64,000 nucleotides of DNA, from contig CBDBVE010000024.1 of NCBI GenBank assembly GCA_965212595.1, positions 301,734 to 365,733 of the forward strand. The letters run 5' to 3'. The position numbers and the translations under genes were made by a program. This document shows positions 35,594 through 45,800 of the stretch, piece after piece. Under the pieces are notes generated by a model. The model had not been told where the DNA came from, did no database searches, and saw nothing but the letters and a program-made list of their open reading frames with translations. The DNA is from Poritiphilus sp965212595. GTDB taxonomy: Bacteria > Bacteroidota > Bacteroidia > Flavobacteriales > Flavobacteriaceae. Within the stretch, counting starts at the first letter, position 1, and each line of letters starts with the position of its first letter.

Positions 35594-36694
35594 ATGACAC
35601 CAAAAATTATATCTCAGGGCATCTTGAGAGCTATAGGGATTCTGGTCGGAATAGCCCTGCTTTTTTACTTTCTTTATGCTATCAGGTCTGTATTGGCCTA
35701 TTTGGCTATGGCTGCAGTGGTAGCCCTAATCGGGAGGCCTGTGGTACTGTTCTTGAGAAGAAAACTCAAGTTTCCAAATACGTTGGCCGTGGTGGCCGCT
35801 ATGCTGGTTATGGTAGGCATTATAGCAGGTATTATTTCGTTATTTGTGCCCCTGATAACAGAACAGGGAAAGAATCTTTCGCTCCTCAACATCGATGAAC
35901 TTCAGAAAAACTTCAATTCGCTCTACCAGGAGATCACAAGGTATTTTGGCGCCTCACCGGAGGCCGTAAATGAAATCATCAAAGAGTCGGATCTTGATAA
36001 AAGTTTTTTACAGGATCTGGATATTGGTTTTATCCCCAACGTATTGAATTCCTTCGTGGGGATTTTAAGTTCGGTAAGTATAGGTTTGTTTTCTGTACTT
36101 TTTATCTCCTTCTTTTTTCTTAAAGACAGCAAGCTTTTTCAAAGAGGCTTACTAACCTTTGTTCCAAATGATAAAGAAGGCGGAATGGCAAAATCTATCG
36201 ATAAGATTAACGGATTGCTTTCAAGGTACTTTGTTGGACTTCTATTACAGTTGTTCGTACTCTTTGTTATTTATACCATAACATTGTTACTCGTTGGAAT
36301 TGATAACGCTATTGTAATTGCCTTCCTTTGCGCACTTTTTAATATTATTCCTTATGTGGGTCCGCTCATCGGAGGGGTGCTTATGATCTTTCTCACTATG
36401 ACCAGTAATCTAGGTCAGGATTTTAGTACCGTAATCTTGCCAGATGCTGGATGGGTGTTTTTGGGATTAATCATCGGACAACTCGTAGATAACTTCTTTT
36501 CACAACCCTTTATTTTCTCCAATAGCGTGAAGTCACACCCACTGGAAATCTTCCTTGTAATCATTATTGCAGGATTGCTTTTTGGGGTGGTCGGAATGAT
36601 CGTTGCCGTACCAGGTTACACGGCTATAAAGGTGATTTTAAAGGAATTTTTAGCCGAAAATAAGATCGTAAGGCGTTTGACCAAAGATTTATAG
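35594..36694 (+). CDS. AI-2E family transporter (PerM/UPF0118)
   Basis: A 366-residue inner-membrane protein with about eight hydrophobic segments, including the first pair at residues 10-35 and a third near 60-85. The conserved FNIIPYVGPLIGGVLMIFLT and GLLFGVVGMIVAVPGYTAIKVI motifs define the AI-2E exporter/PerM family. Members export small molecules or act as Na+/H+ antiporters, and true autoinducer-2 export is shown for only a few. The gene is 3 bases after DUF4159 and 7 before the methyltransferase, so the three form an operon. Confidence 0.88.
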   Translation: MTPKIISQGILRAIGILVGIALLFYFLYAIRSVLAYLAMAAVVALIGRPVVLFLRRKLKFPNTLAVVAAMLVMVGIIAGIISLFVPLITEQGKNLSLLNIDELQKNFNSLYQEITRYFGASPEAVNEIIKESDLDKSFLQDLDIGFIPNVLNSFVGILSSVSIGLFSVLFISFFFLKDSKLFQRGLLTFVPNDKEGGMAKSIDKINGLLSRYFVGLLLQLFVLFVIYTITLLLVGIDNAIVIAFLCALFNIIPYVGPLIGGVLMIFLTMTSNLGQDFSTVILPDAGWVFLGLIIGQLVDNFFSQPFIFSNSVKSHPLEIFLVIIIAGLLFGVVGMIVAVPGYTAIKVILKEFLAENKIVRRLTKDL

Positions 36695-36701
36695 TTTTAC
36701 T

Positions 36702-37880
36702 TTGAATAAAAAACTTTTAAATACTGGTGTACAAGATTTTATAAATGAAAAATTAAGTGCTGACATCATGTCAGTTTTGCTGAAAAACCCGGTTTTCGAA
36801 GGGATATCGCAGAAAGAACTTGCCCAACAAATTGAATCAAAAAAAAAGTGCCTTAAAAAGCTTCCGATCTGGTACAATTCACTCAATATTTACTACCCAA
36901 AGAAAGTCCAGATTGAACAAACATCCTCAGAAGTCACCGCCTCATATAAGGCTTCTTTGGTAAGCGGAAAATTGTTGATTGATCTTAGCGGAGGCTTTGG
37001 TGTAGACAGTCTTTTTTTTAGTGAAAAAATGAAGCAGGTGATCCATTGCGAAATTGATGAAGAACTTTCTCAAATTGCCTGTCACAATCTAGATCAATTA
37101 AAGGCGACGAACATTACATTCGTAAATGAAGATGCAATGATTTACCTAAGTAAATCTTTGGAAGAGTACGATTGGATCTATGCAGACCCGGCTAGAAGAC
37201 ATGATACAAAAGGTAAAGTTTTTATGTTAGGGGATTGCCTTCCCAATATCACGGAAAATTTGTCGCTTCTTTTCTCAAAAACGGATAATATTCTTATCAA
37301 GACAGCCCCGCTTTTAGATATTAGCGCTGGCATGGTTGAATTAAATTATACGAAGGAGGTACATGTCATTGCCGTAGAAAACGAAGTAAAAGAACTGCTT
37401 TGGATTTTAGAAAAGGGGTTTGAAGGCGAAATTCTGATCAAAACGATCAATTACCGCAAAGGTTCACAGGAGATCTTTCAATTTAATTTGTCTGAAGAAA
37501 AAATACAGCAAGTGCAGTTTTCAGAACCCAAGACCTATCTCTATGAACCGAACGTCGCAATCCTTAAATCTGGTGGGTTTAAAACCATAGCGGTGAAGTT
37601 TCAACTTAAAAAACTAGCGGAGCACACCCATTTATACACTTCTGATACGCTATTTGAATTTCCCGGAAGACGCTTCAAAATAGATGAACTCCTACCCTAC
37701 TCAAAAAAGAGTATAAGGTCTTTAGGACTTAAAAAGGCAAACATAACAAGCCGGAATTTTCCTGAAAGAGTGGCGGCAATCCGAAAAAAATTTAAGCTCA
37801 AAGATGGAGGGGATACCTACCTCTTTTTTACAAAAGACCTGAACAATAAATTGATGGTATTGAAGTGCCAAAAAGCCTAG
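36702..37880 (+). CDS. Class I SAM-dependent methyltransferase with THUMP-like domain
   Basis: A 392-residue protein whose best start is a TTG at 36702; no upstream ATG exists before the previous stop. The N-terminal helical part is followed by a Rossmann methyltransferase core with LIDLSGGFGVDSLFFS (motif I), HCEIDEELSQIACHNL and the DWIYADPARR motif, which resembles the DPPY-type active site of RNA/DNA methyltransferases. The C-terminal roughly 80 residues (FPGRRFKIDELLPYSKK) match a THUMP-like RNA-binding domain. It likely modifies RNA; the target is unknown. Confidence 0.85.
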   Translation: MNKKLLNTGVQDFINEKLSADIMSVLLKNPVFEGISQKELAQQIESKKKCLKKLPIWYNSLNIYYPKKVQIEQTSSEVTASYKASLVSGKLLIDLSGGFGVDSLFFSEKMKQVIHCEIDEELSQIACHNLDQLKATNITFVNEDAMIYLSKSLEEYDWIYADPARRHDTKGKVFMLGDCLPNITENLSLLFSKTDNILIKTAPLLDISAGMVELNYTKEVHVIAVENEVKELLWILEKGFEGEILIKTINYRKGSQEIFQFNLSEEKIQQVQFSEPKTYLYEPNVAILKSGGFKTIAVKFQLKKLAEHTHLYTSDTLFEFPGRRFKIDELLPYSKKSIRSLGLKKANITSRNFPERVAAIRKKFKLKDGGDTYLFFTKDLNNKLMVLKCQKA

Positions 37881-37890
37881 AGATACAAAA

Positions 37891-38658
37891 TCACTGGCAT
37901 TCCCATTTAAAATTGGCAACCGCGTCATTAGAAGCTGCCGATAAATTGTAATGCCACCATTCTGTTCGAATAGACCAGAAACCATGCTTTTCCATAACCG
38001 ATTTTAATAATTTTCGGTTATCAAGTATCTGCTGTGGCAAATCAATATTGTCATGGTAAGCCCGTTTACCGAAAAAGTCGAAATCTGTTCCCATATCCAA
38101 CTCTTCACCTTCAAGGGTGACCAGGGTAATATCAACAGCGCCCCCTTTATTGTGGATTGATCCCTTTACCGGATCGGCTACATACTGAGGGTTGGGGACA
38201 ATTTTCCACATTTTATGCTGAACAGAATTAGGCCTGTAGCAATCAAAGAACTTAATTTTATACCCTTGTTCCATAAAATCGCGATTAGCTGTGATCAAGG
38301 CCTTCGCGGTTTTAACCCTGGTATAGCATTCCGGGCATTCATAAACCTGAGCCTTCAAAAAATTATTGGTGGTCGCGTATCTAAGGTCGTAGACAAAGTC
38401 GTCACTGAAATCTGCCAAACGCACAAATGTAGTATCAACGAGTCCCTCCAATTTTAAGTCTCTGGCTATAGCGCTATCTTTTTTAACCAGGGTATCCACT
38501 AATGTAGTCTGCTCTGTTTCCGCTTCATTAGCTTCAGCTTTCTTAGTCTGCTGCTTGCAACCAAGTGTGAACACCATGAGGGCTATAAAGCCATTCAAAA
38601 TCAATACCTTATTCAAGGTATTTAAATAAAATAATATTGTTCGCTCCAATTCTTTCAT
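37891..38658 (-). CDS. M15 family D-alanyl-D-alanine dipeptidase lipoprotein (VanX/DdpX-like)
   Basis: A 255-residue lipoprotein with lipobox FTLGC near residue 34 followed by a short acidic linker. The M15D domain shows the zinc motif SIHNKGGAVDIT (His and Asp) and EWWHY (catalytic Glu, zinc His), with FYDCYRP-like FFDCYRPNSVQ. VanX-type enzymes split D-Ala-D-Ala. As an exported lipoprotein without VanHA partners this is more likely a peptidoglycan recycling enzyme than a resistance determinant. The end faces the methyltransferase gene 10 bases away. Confidence 0.9.
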   Translation of the reverse strand: MKELERTILFYLNTLNKVLILNGFIALMVFTLGCKQQTKKAEANEAETEQTTLVDTLVKKDSAIARDLKLEGLVDTTFVRLADFSDDFVYDLRYATTNNFLKAQVYECPECYTRVKTAKALITANRDFMEQGYKIKFFDCYRPNSVQHKMWKIVPNPQYVADPVKGSIHNKGGAVDITLVTLEGEELDMGTDFDFFGKRAYHDNIDLPQQILDNRKLLKSVMEKHGFWSIRTEWWHYNLSAASNDAVANFKWECQ

Positions 38659-38805
38659 AAAAAACTTTTGAACCTCATGTGGAAGATACTTATATTTTTT
38701 AGTTCGATTAAGATTTGATTACCAAACTATCTTTCAAAGATTCTTGGTGTTATCAAGCTCTTATTCCTATTTTTAGGCACTTATGTATCTTCCTAAAATT
38801 CTTAT

Positions 38806-40197
38806 ATGATCGAATTTCCCAAAGATTTTATATGGGGTTCAGCAACCTCCAGCTATCAAATAGAAGGCGCAGCTCTGCAGGCGGGGCGGGCCTGGAGCAT
38901 CTGGGACGCCTTTTCACACACGCCTGGACGAACTAAAAACGGGGATACGGGAGATATCGCCTGCGACCATTACAACAGGTACAAGGAGGATGTGAAGTTG
39001 ATGGCCGACCTGGACCTAAAAGCCTACAGGTTTTCGATATCATGGAGTAGGATTCAACCCGATGGCCAAGGCGAAGTAAATGAGGAGGGCGTTAAATTCT
39101 ATTCAGACCTTATAGACGAACTGCTGAAATACAACATTACCCCCTGGATAACACTCTATCATTGGGACCTGCCACTCGCACTGCATACAGAGAAAGACGG
39201 ATGGTTAAATCCGGAAATTGCCGATTATTTTGCCAGATATGCTGGCATTTGCTTTGAACGCTTTGGAGATCGTGTAAAACACTGGATTACGCTAAATGAG
39301 CCTTGGGTGGTCTCCATCCTGGGGTATGCAGAAGGAATGTTCGCCCCTGGAAGAAGATCAAAAGATGAACCTTATTTGGTAGCCCATCAATTGTTAAGAG
39401 CCCATGGCAAAGCAGTGAATTTATACAGGACCGAGTTTCAAAAATCTCAAAATGGCTCCATTGGAATTACAAATAATTGTGATTGGCGCGAACCCCTAAC
39501 AGATAAGCCCGAAGATCAAGAGGCTGCGCAAAGGGCCCTTGAGTTTTTCCTGGGCTGGTTTGCCGATCCAATTTATTTTGGAGATTACCCCAGCTCCATG
39601 AAAAAGAGACTAGGCACCAGACTCCCCGAATTTTCTGAAGAAGATAAAAAGATGATCAAGGGGTCTTCAGATTTCTTTGGATTAAATCATTATTCTACCC
39701 TAAACGCGGCAGATGCGCCTGAAGGAGATGCCATGGTAAATCAGGTATATGGCAATGGTGGCATTTTTGAAGATCAGCGCGTTCAGTTGACCTCAGACCC
39801 CAATTGGAATACGACGGCAATGGGCTGGTCTGTAGCGCCTTGGGGTTGTTATAAACTCTTGGAGTGGATAAAGGACAGGTATGCGAACCCATCAATTTAC
39901 ATTACAGAAAATGGAGGTGCTTTTGACGATAAAATAGAAGAAGGGAAAGTGCATGACGGCGAGCGAATTAATTTCGTATCGGGCTATCTTAAAGCATGCC
40001 ACGAAGCCATTGAAAAAGGGGTCGATCTAAAGGGGTATTTTGTTTGGTCATTTATGGATAATTTTGAATGGGCCGAAGGCTACTCTAAACGTTTTGGTAT
40101 CCACCATGTAGATTATACCACACTTACAAGAACACCTAAAGACTCGGCATTGTGGTATAAGGCCGTCATTGAGAATAATGGTTTTAATTTTCCATAA
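38806..40197 (+). CDS. bglA: Glycoside hydrolase family 1 beta-glucosidase
   Basis: A 463-residue cytoplasmic GH1 enzyme with the N-terminal signature FPKDFIWGSATSSYQIEGA. The acid/base Glu165 is in TLNEPW and the nucleophile Glu368 in YITENGGA, both intact. It hydrolyses beta-glucosides or related beta-glycosides such as cello- or laminari-oligosaccharides; specificity between glucose, galactose and mannose cannot be read here. No signal peptide is present. A GH130 gene follows after 12 bases, indicating one transcriptional unit. Confidence 0.93.
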   Translation: MIEFPKDFIWGSATSSYQIEGAALQAGRAWSIWDAFSHTPGRTKNGDTGDIACDHYNRYKEDVKLMADLDLKAYRFSISWSRIQPDGQGEVNEEGVKFYSDLIDELLKYNITPWITLYHWDLPLALHTEKDGWLNPEIADYFARYAGICFERFGDRVKHWITLNEPWVVSILGYAEGMFAPGRRSKDEPYLVAHQLLRAHGKAVNLYRTEFQKSQNGSIGITNNCDWREPLTDKPEDQEAAQRALEFFLGWFADPIYFGDYPSSMKKRLGTRLPEFSEEDKKMIKGSSDFFGLNHYSTLNAADAPEGDAMVNQVYGNGGIFEDQRVQLTSDPNWNTTAMGWSVAPWGCYKLLEWIKDRYANPSIYITENGGAFDDKIEEGKVHDGERINFVSGYLKACHEAIEKGVDLKGYFVWSFMDNFEWAEGYSKRFGIHHVDYTTLTRTPKDSALWYKAVIENNGFNFP

Positions 40198-40209
40198 AAG
40201 CAGAAGGCA

Positions 40210-41301
40210 ATGAAGAATGTAGCGCTGATTACCTTAGTACTTATAACAGCTTGCTGTAACTTCTTACAAGCTCAGGAGTCCTGGTTGTTGGATTTTGAAA
40301 AGCCAGCGAATAATCCGGTTATGACAGCAGACAGCACAGCTGTTTTTTATTGCCCCGTTACAAAAAAAGATGTACTCTGGCAAAAAGCTGATGTATTCAA
40401 CCCTGGCGCCATCGTACGGAACGACACGGTATTCATGCTTTTTAGGGCCGAAGACAATCCAAAAGCCATTCTCGGTGGCAGAACTTCACGTATTGGTCTT
40501 GCTTATAGCACTGATGGTCTTCGTTTTGAGAAATTCCCTGAGCCTGTATTGTTTCCAGACAATGACGGCTTTGGCAAGTGGGATCAGCCCGGAGGCGTGG
40601 AAGACCCCAGAGTAGTAGAATTGGAAGATGGGACTTATATGATGCTCTATACGAGTTGGGACCGGAAGGTTGCCAGGCTGTCAAGCGCAACCTCTAAGGA
40701 TCTCAGGCATTGGATCAAACATGGCCCGGTTTTTCAAAATACGCTGAATAAGCGCTTTTTAAACCATTGGAGCAAATCTGGCTCAGTGGTTACAGCGTTG
40801 GTAGAGAATAGATTAATTGCTAAAAGAATTAAAGGCAAATATTTAATGTATTGGGGAGAGCTTTTTGTGAATCTGGCGCAATCGGAAGACGGAATTCATT
40901 GGGAACCACTGTTGGATGAGACTGGTGGTTTACTTCAGGTTTTTTCACCGAGCATAGGGGAATTTGATAGCCATTTGACCGAACCCGGACCCCCGGCCCT
41001 TTATACAGAAAATGGTATTTTGTTATTGTACAACGGAAAGAACCTCAACGGTGAAGGAGCCAGTGTTGAGTACCCTGAAGGAACATACTGCGGAGGACAG
41101 GTACTTTTTGATAAAAACGAACCGACAAAGCTGATAGGGCGACTCGAAGAGCCATTTATTTGCCCCAGCCTCCCACATGAGATTTCGGGCCAATACAAGT
41201 CAGGGACCACATTTATAGAAGGTCTTGTGTTTTATAAACAAAAGTGGTTTCTCTATTACGGGACTGCAGACTCTATGGTGGGAGTCGCCGTTAAGCAGTA
41301 A
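40210..41301 (+). CDS. Glycoside hydrolase family 130-like, exported
   Basis: A 363-residue five-bladed beta-propeller enzyme with a signal peptide (MKNVALITLVLITACCNFLQAQ). Family-130-type motifs include FNPGAIVRNDTVFMLFRAED, SRIGLAYSTDGLRFEKFP and GGVEDPRVVELEDGTYMMLYT. GH130 contains inverting beta-mannoside phosphorylases and, among exported Bacteroidota proteins, beta-1,2-mannosidases. Periplasmic location favours hydrolysis over phosphorolysis. GH43/GH32-type propellers are a weaker alternative. Together with the upstream GH1, it suggests use of beta-linked manno- or gluco-oligosaccharides. Confidence 0.78.
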   Translation: MKNVALITLVLITACCNFLQAQESWLLDFEKPANNPVMTADSTAVFYCPVTKKDVLWQKADVFNPGAIVRNDTVFMLFRAEDNPKAILGGRTSRIGLAYSTDGLRFEKFPEPVLFPDNDGFGKWDQPGGVEDPRVVELEDGTYMMLYTSWDRKVARLSSATSKDLRHWIKHGPVFQNTLNKRFLNHWSKSGSVVTALVENRLIAKRIKGKYLMYWGELFVNLAQSEDGIHWEPLLDETGGLLQVFSPSIGEFDSHLTEPGPPALYTENGILLLYNGKNLNGEGASVEYPEGTYCGGQVLFDKNEPTKLIGRLEEPFICPSLPHEISGQYKSGTTFIEGLVFYKQKWFLYYGTADSMVGVAVKQ

Positions 41302-41327
41302 CAAATCTTAATTCAGATTAAAGCTAC

Positions 41328-42062
41328 TTAGTGGGCAGTATTAATACGTAATTCCTCCAGGAGTTGATCTGCTTTATCCTTGAGAATTCCATTGGCAGCA
41401 CTGACTTCCTGCAATAGGGCAGCACACCTATCTCGGTTTTGCGCCTTTAAGTGGGCAAGTGCAAGATACCACAAGGCATCTTCGCCATACTTGGTGTTAC
41501 CAAGCAAACTCTCAAAAACTGCTATCGCCTCTTCGGTTTGGTTTGTATTTAAATAGCAGTTTCCCAGATACATTTTTAAGGACAAGTCACCAGGCGTTTT
41601 GCTACTCAACGCCTCCAATTTCGAAATTACTTCTTTAAAATTTCCATTGGTATACGTCTGCAATATCTTTGTCTTTTCATTTTCTGTACCCTCCCCTCTC
41701 AATACATCCTCAGCAGGATATTGCATATAGTATTTGTCATAGAGCTCATTGCTGCCTTCAGTATCTCTCGTTACCCAAATACCAACAGCAGCGAAAATTA
41801 AAACAGCGGCTACTTTTAACCAATTTGGTAGTCTGAATCCGGTTTTCTTTTTAGATTTCGAGCTTAATTCGTTTAGCTTTTTTCGAAATTTTACAGTATC
41901 CTGGTCTTGTAACCCTGTATGCAAATTTCGATGTAACTCTATTTCCTTTTTAAGGCCTTCATCAGTACTAATTTCTCTTTCAAAGGCGTTTAGCTCATCC
42001 TTAGACAGCCTACCTTCTAAATAGCGCTCAATTTTTTCGAACAATTCTTCTGATCTCTTCAT
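41328..42062 (-). CDS. Membrane anti-sigma-like protein with TPR repeats
   Basis: A 244-residue protein. The cytoplasmic N-terminal roughly 75 residues (FEKIERYLEGRLSKDELNAFE) resemble anti-sigma or sigma-interacting domains of Bacteroidota. One membrane helix follows (KVAAVLIFAAVGIWV, about residues 83-98), then a periplasmic part with two to three TPR-like repeats (SLKMYLGNCYLNTNQTEEAI, DALWYLALAHLKAQNRDRCA). Its start overlaps the stop of the ECF sigma gene as TAATG. It probably senses a signal across the membrane and controls the sigma factor; no zinc-binding anti-sigma motif is seen. Confidence 0.7.
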   Translation of the reverse strand: MKRSEELFEKIERYLEGRLSKDELNAFEREISTDEGLKKEIELHRNLHTGLQDQDTVKFRKKLNELSSKSKKKTGFRLPNWLKVAAVLIFAAVGIWVTRDTEGSNELYDKYYMQYPAEDVLRGEGTENEKTKILQTYTNGNFKEVISKLEALSSKTPGDLSLKMYLGNCYLNTNQTEEAIAVFESLLGNTKYGEDALWYLALAHLKAQNRDRCAALLQEVSAANGILKDKADQLLEELRINTAH

Positions 42063-42646
42063 TACTTTGGTTTTAAAGAGTCTGTTGTTAATTCGGCATA
42101 AGCTGGGTCTTTTTCGAGCAATTCTATCAACTTCTTTTTACATTCAAATTTCTTCTTTCGGGTATACCCTTCAGAAAAAGCTAAGATCTCCGAGATTTCT
42201 CTCATACTTTTCCCTTCAAAAAAATAGGCCAAAAGCTGTTGGCAAGATACTCCAAGTCTTAAAAAGGCCCTTTGAAAGAGCGAATAGCGCTCAAAGATTT
42301 GTAACTCTTCCAGGGCATTCTTACCCAATACATCCTCTGTTTCAGGAAACTGCTCTTTTAAGCGGATCTTTTTTCGTTTTCTCAGTGTATTCATCCATAA
42401 GTTCTTACTTACTGCATACACATATGTTGTCAAAGAACAGTTTAACGAAAGTGATTGGTTTTTTAGTTTCTGATAGGTAAATACCAGAGCATCCTGAAAA
42501 ATGTCCTCGGCATCTGCATCATTACCCGAATTATTTCCAATGTAACTTCTAATTTTTGGTAAAGTTTCTTCATAAAAGGACTGGATAATTTTCTCATCAC
42601 CACTAACCAACCCCTTTATAATCTTTGCGTTTTCCGATACGTTCAT
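42062..42646 (-). CDS. ECF-type RNA polymerase sigma-70 factor
   Basis: A 194-residue alternative sigma factor. Region 2 includes DAEDIFQDALVFTYQKL and SLTTYVYAVSKNLWMNTLRK. Region 4 is a helix-turn-helix around MREISEILAFSEGYTRKKKFECKKKL. It is co-transcribed with the TPR anti-sigma-like gene and diverges from the TPR-CHAT gene across a 236-bp gap. Sigma/TPR-membrane/CHAT trios recur in Bacteroidota, so the CHAT gene is a likely partner or target. The promoter it recognises is unknown. Confidence 0.85.
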   Translation of the reverse strand: MNVSENAKIIKGLVSGDEKIIQSFYEETLPKIRSYIGNNSGNDADAEDIFQDALVFTYQKLKNQSLSLNCSLTTYVYAVSKNLWMNTLRKRKKIRLKEQFPETEDVLGKNALEELQIFERYSLFQRAFLRLGVSCQQLLAYFFEGKSMREISEILAFSEGYTRKKKFECKKKLIELLEKDPAYAELTTDSLKPK

Positions 42647-42882
42647 CCGTTAATGTGAGTAGGTTCGGGAATGTTACCTTTATTTGAAGTGAATCTTTAT
42701 GTAGGTAAAAGTAACATTTTATGTCAAAAAGGTATTAATATTTAAGCAACAAGATATAATCCAATGGTAATTAATATGTTTGTTTTACGGTTGTTCAAAA
42801 ATACATCATTCTCTTCCTCAAGTTTGAATATTTATTAACAGCAGCCAGATTCCCGTGGTATTCAATTAAAGGCTTAATTCAT
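42647..42882. promoter_or_regulatory. Divergent control region between sigma factor and CHAT genes
   Basis: This AT-rich 236-bp gap must hold the promoters of both directions. TATGTTTG (42775-42782, plus strand) matches the -7 consensus for the CHAT gene with a 100-base leader. CAAAAATA (42796-42803, minus-strand TATTTTTG) matches it for the sigma gene with a long leader. Neither has a good -33 partner, and ECF-dependent elements may be used instead. Confidence 0.35.
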
Positions 42883-45800
42883 ATGAGAAGTACCTTTTAT
42901 AAAAATCCGCTCATCTTTGCTCTTATTTTTTATTTCTTTATGCCCCTTTGCTACGGACAGCCTGTTTCTTTTGATCAAAAGACTGCCTTAATAGATTCAC
43001 TACTGCTCCGGGGAAACTGTGGTGAGATAATTCGTGTTTTAAATCAGAATAATTTAGCAGCAGAATCTGTCTCTCAAAGTAAACTGCCACATTTATACAA
43101 CATACTTTCCCGTTGCCAACTAGAACACAAAAAATTGCAAGCGGCGAAGAAAAGTGCCGAAAGAGTAATTGAATTACTAAATGAAAAAGACCATGAAACA
43201 ATCATCCAATTGGCAATGGGTTATGATAATCTAGGCTCTTACTTTTTAGAAAAAGTAGATTATCCAATGGCTTTGAAATCCTACAGAAAAGCCCTTGAAC
43301 TCAGGAAATCGCAGACACCTATAAATTCTATAGAAACTATGCGAAGCCACCTTAATCTTTCCTATACCTATTCCTACAAACATGACTTTATAAAAGCACA
43401 ATCTCATTTAGACACCACCCGCAATATTCTAGGTAGATTAAATGAATACCCAAAAGATTTAATTGGCAAATACTTTGAAATAGAAGGCCATATTTTGAAC
43501 AAGAAAGAGGAATATGAAACCGCTATAGTCAGTTATAATAAGGCGATAAAGGAATACAGTGCTGTCCCCGGCTTCCGAAAAACGAAAATCGCAAGTATTC
43601 AAGGTAACATTGGTTTTGCCTACTATCATTTATGGGATTATGATAAGGCATTGCGGTATATTAAAAAATCCCTTGACATTTATTTAGAAGAAATCGGCGA
43701 AGACATATTTGAGGTTTCCAATGGGTATTCCTATCTAGCCCGGATATATGGCAGGCGTGGTGAATACGAAAAGGCTTTAGAATACAACAAAAAAACAATA
43801 GCCATTAATAGTCGTGTATACGGAGAGAAAGACTATAGAGTTGGTCTTGCAAATGCCATTACAGGGGTCGTTTACAGCTATATGGACGACTATGAAAATC
43901 AGCTGTACTACTTTGAAAAGGCACTTGGCAATTTTATAGAAAATTTCGGAGAGGAACATAAGTGGGTCATTACCACATATGAGAATATTGGCCGCGTACA
44001 TTATCGCCTGGGGGCATATGAAACTTCTTTGGAATACTATAAAAAAGCTATTAGCATTGCTAGAAAAACGCTAAAAGAGAATAAGACAACGGAAGCACAT
44101 CTATACCTAAACGCTGCGGACGCATATGCCGCGATGAATTTGAATGAAGAGGCGGAACAGTTGTTTGATAAAGCACTAAAAATTCAGTTAGAAACTTTTG
44201 GTGAAAAGCATAGGGAAGTTGCCCAGAACTATATCGCTCAAGGGAATTTTCAAACCAAACTCGGAAACTATCAAAGCGCGCTTGACAAATATGAATTGGT
44301 TCTAAGCCTATACGAGCCGGAAATTACAGCAACATTAGAGGAAGAATTTGTTCAGGAAGAATTTAATCTCCTCTATAAATTAATAGAGGCTATCGAAGGC
44401 AAAGCACAATGCCTGCTTCAAAGATATTTTGAATTGGGGAAATTGGAAGATTTGAAGGCATCAAATAAGGCATTTGAGAATTCAAATAGAATTAGCGAAA
44501 AAATGCGCCGGGTAACAACTTCCACAAGCGATAGAATAGAGCTTATTGCATATAACCAAACCTCCCCAAAAGGAGCCACCAGGACCCGGGTCTTACTCTA
44601 TAGGGAAACAGGAGATAGAGCTCATCTAGAAAAAGCCTTTAATTATTCCGAAAAAAACAGGGCTGGTGTGCTTCAGGAACTCTCGCTAAGAAGCAATTCT
44701 AAAAACACAGAGGGAGCGATATCTCCACTTCTGGCGCTAGAGTCTAATTTGAAGAGAAACAAAACGAAGTATCTTTCAAAGATAAAAAATGAGAAAAACA
44801 AAAATGAAAAAATAGACAGCGTTCAACTATTGTTCTATGAGGATGAACTTTTTTCAATAAACAGAAGATATGATTCCGTGCTAAACCGAATGGAAATAGA
44901 CTATCCCAAGTATTTTGCTATGGAATACAGTAATGAAATGATTTCCATCGCTGACATTCAGGCCGAATTAGATACAAATACTACAATTCTGGAATATTTT
45001 ATTGCGGATAAAGTTTTGTTCGCGTTTATAATCTCTAAAAGCAATTTTGAAGTGTCTGAACTAAAACTCTTCCCAATTGTTGAGAATATTGACGAATTTA
45101 AAAATAGTATTGAGAATAAAAATGTTTCAACCTTTAAAAAAAGCGGTCATGAATTGTATACTAACCTAATTAAGCCCCTCCAAGAACGATTGACGGGAAC
45201 TAAGCTTATAGTTATTCCCGACGGTTCGCTATGGCATCTAAACTTTGATTTGTTGCTGACCCGTAATGACATTTCCAACAATCCAAAAAACTTGTCGTAT
45301 TTCTTCCGAGACTATGCTATTAGTTATGGAAATTCGGTAAACTTTTTGCTCAAAGTTTCCAGGAAAGCCCCTAGCCCTAATACAGACTGTCTGGCATTTT
45401 CATTTTCCGACTCGCTTAACACGGAAATAAACAGTAGTATGAATTTTGCCACTTTAAGAAATACCAAAGAAGACTTACCGGGATCAAGACGTGAAATTAT
45501 GGAAATTTCAAACCTCGTCAACGGTGAGTACTTTTACGGATCTGATGCGAATGAGGCAACTTTTAAGGCCAGAGCGGGAAACTTTGGAATTTTGCATCTC
45601 GCACTTCATGGTGATGTGGATCATAAAAATCCTGAAAACTCAAGACTCTATTTCACAAATAACAAGGATACCCTTGAAGACAATTTTCTTTATGGCCATG
45701 AACTCTTCAATATGCAACTTCCAAGCGAATTAACCGTCCTGAGTTCATGCAACTCCGGTATGGGCAAAATTAAGCCCGGAGAAGGAATTATGAGCCTGGG

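Noticed and set aside
37891..38658. Vancomycin resistance vanX
   Set aside because: No vanH, vanA, vanR or vanS genes are nearby, and the protein is an exported lipoprotein in a housekeeping context.
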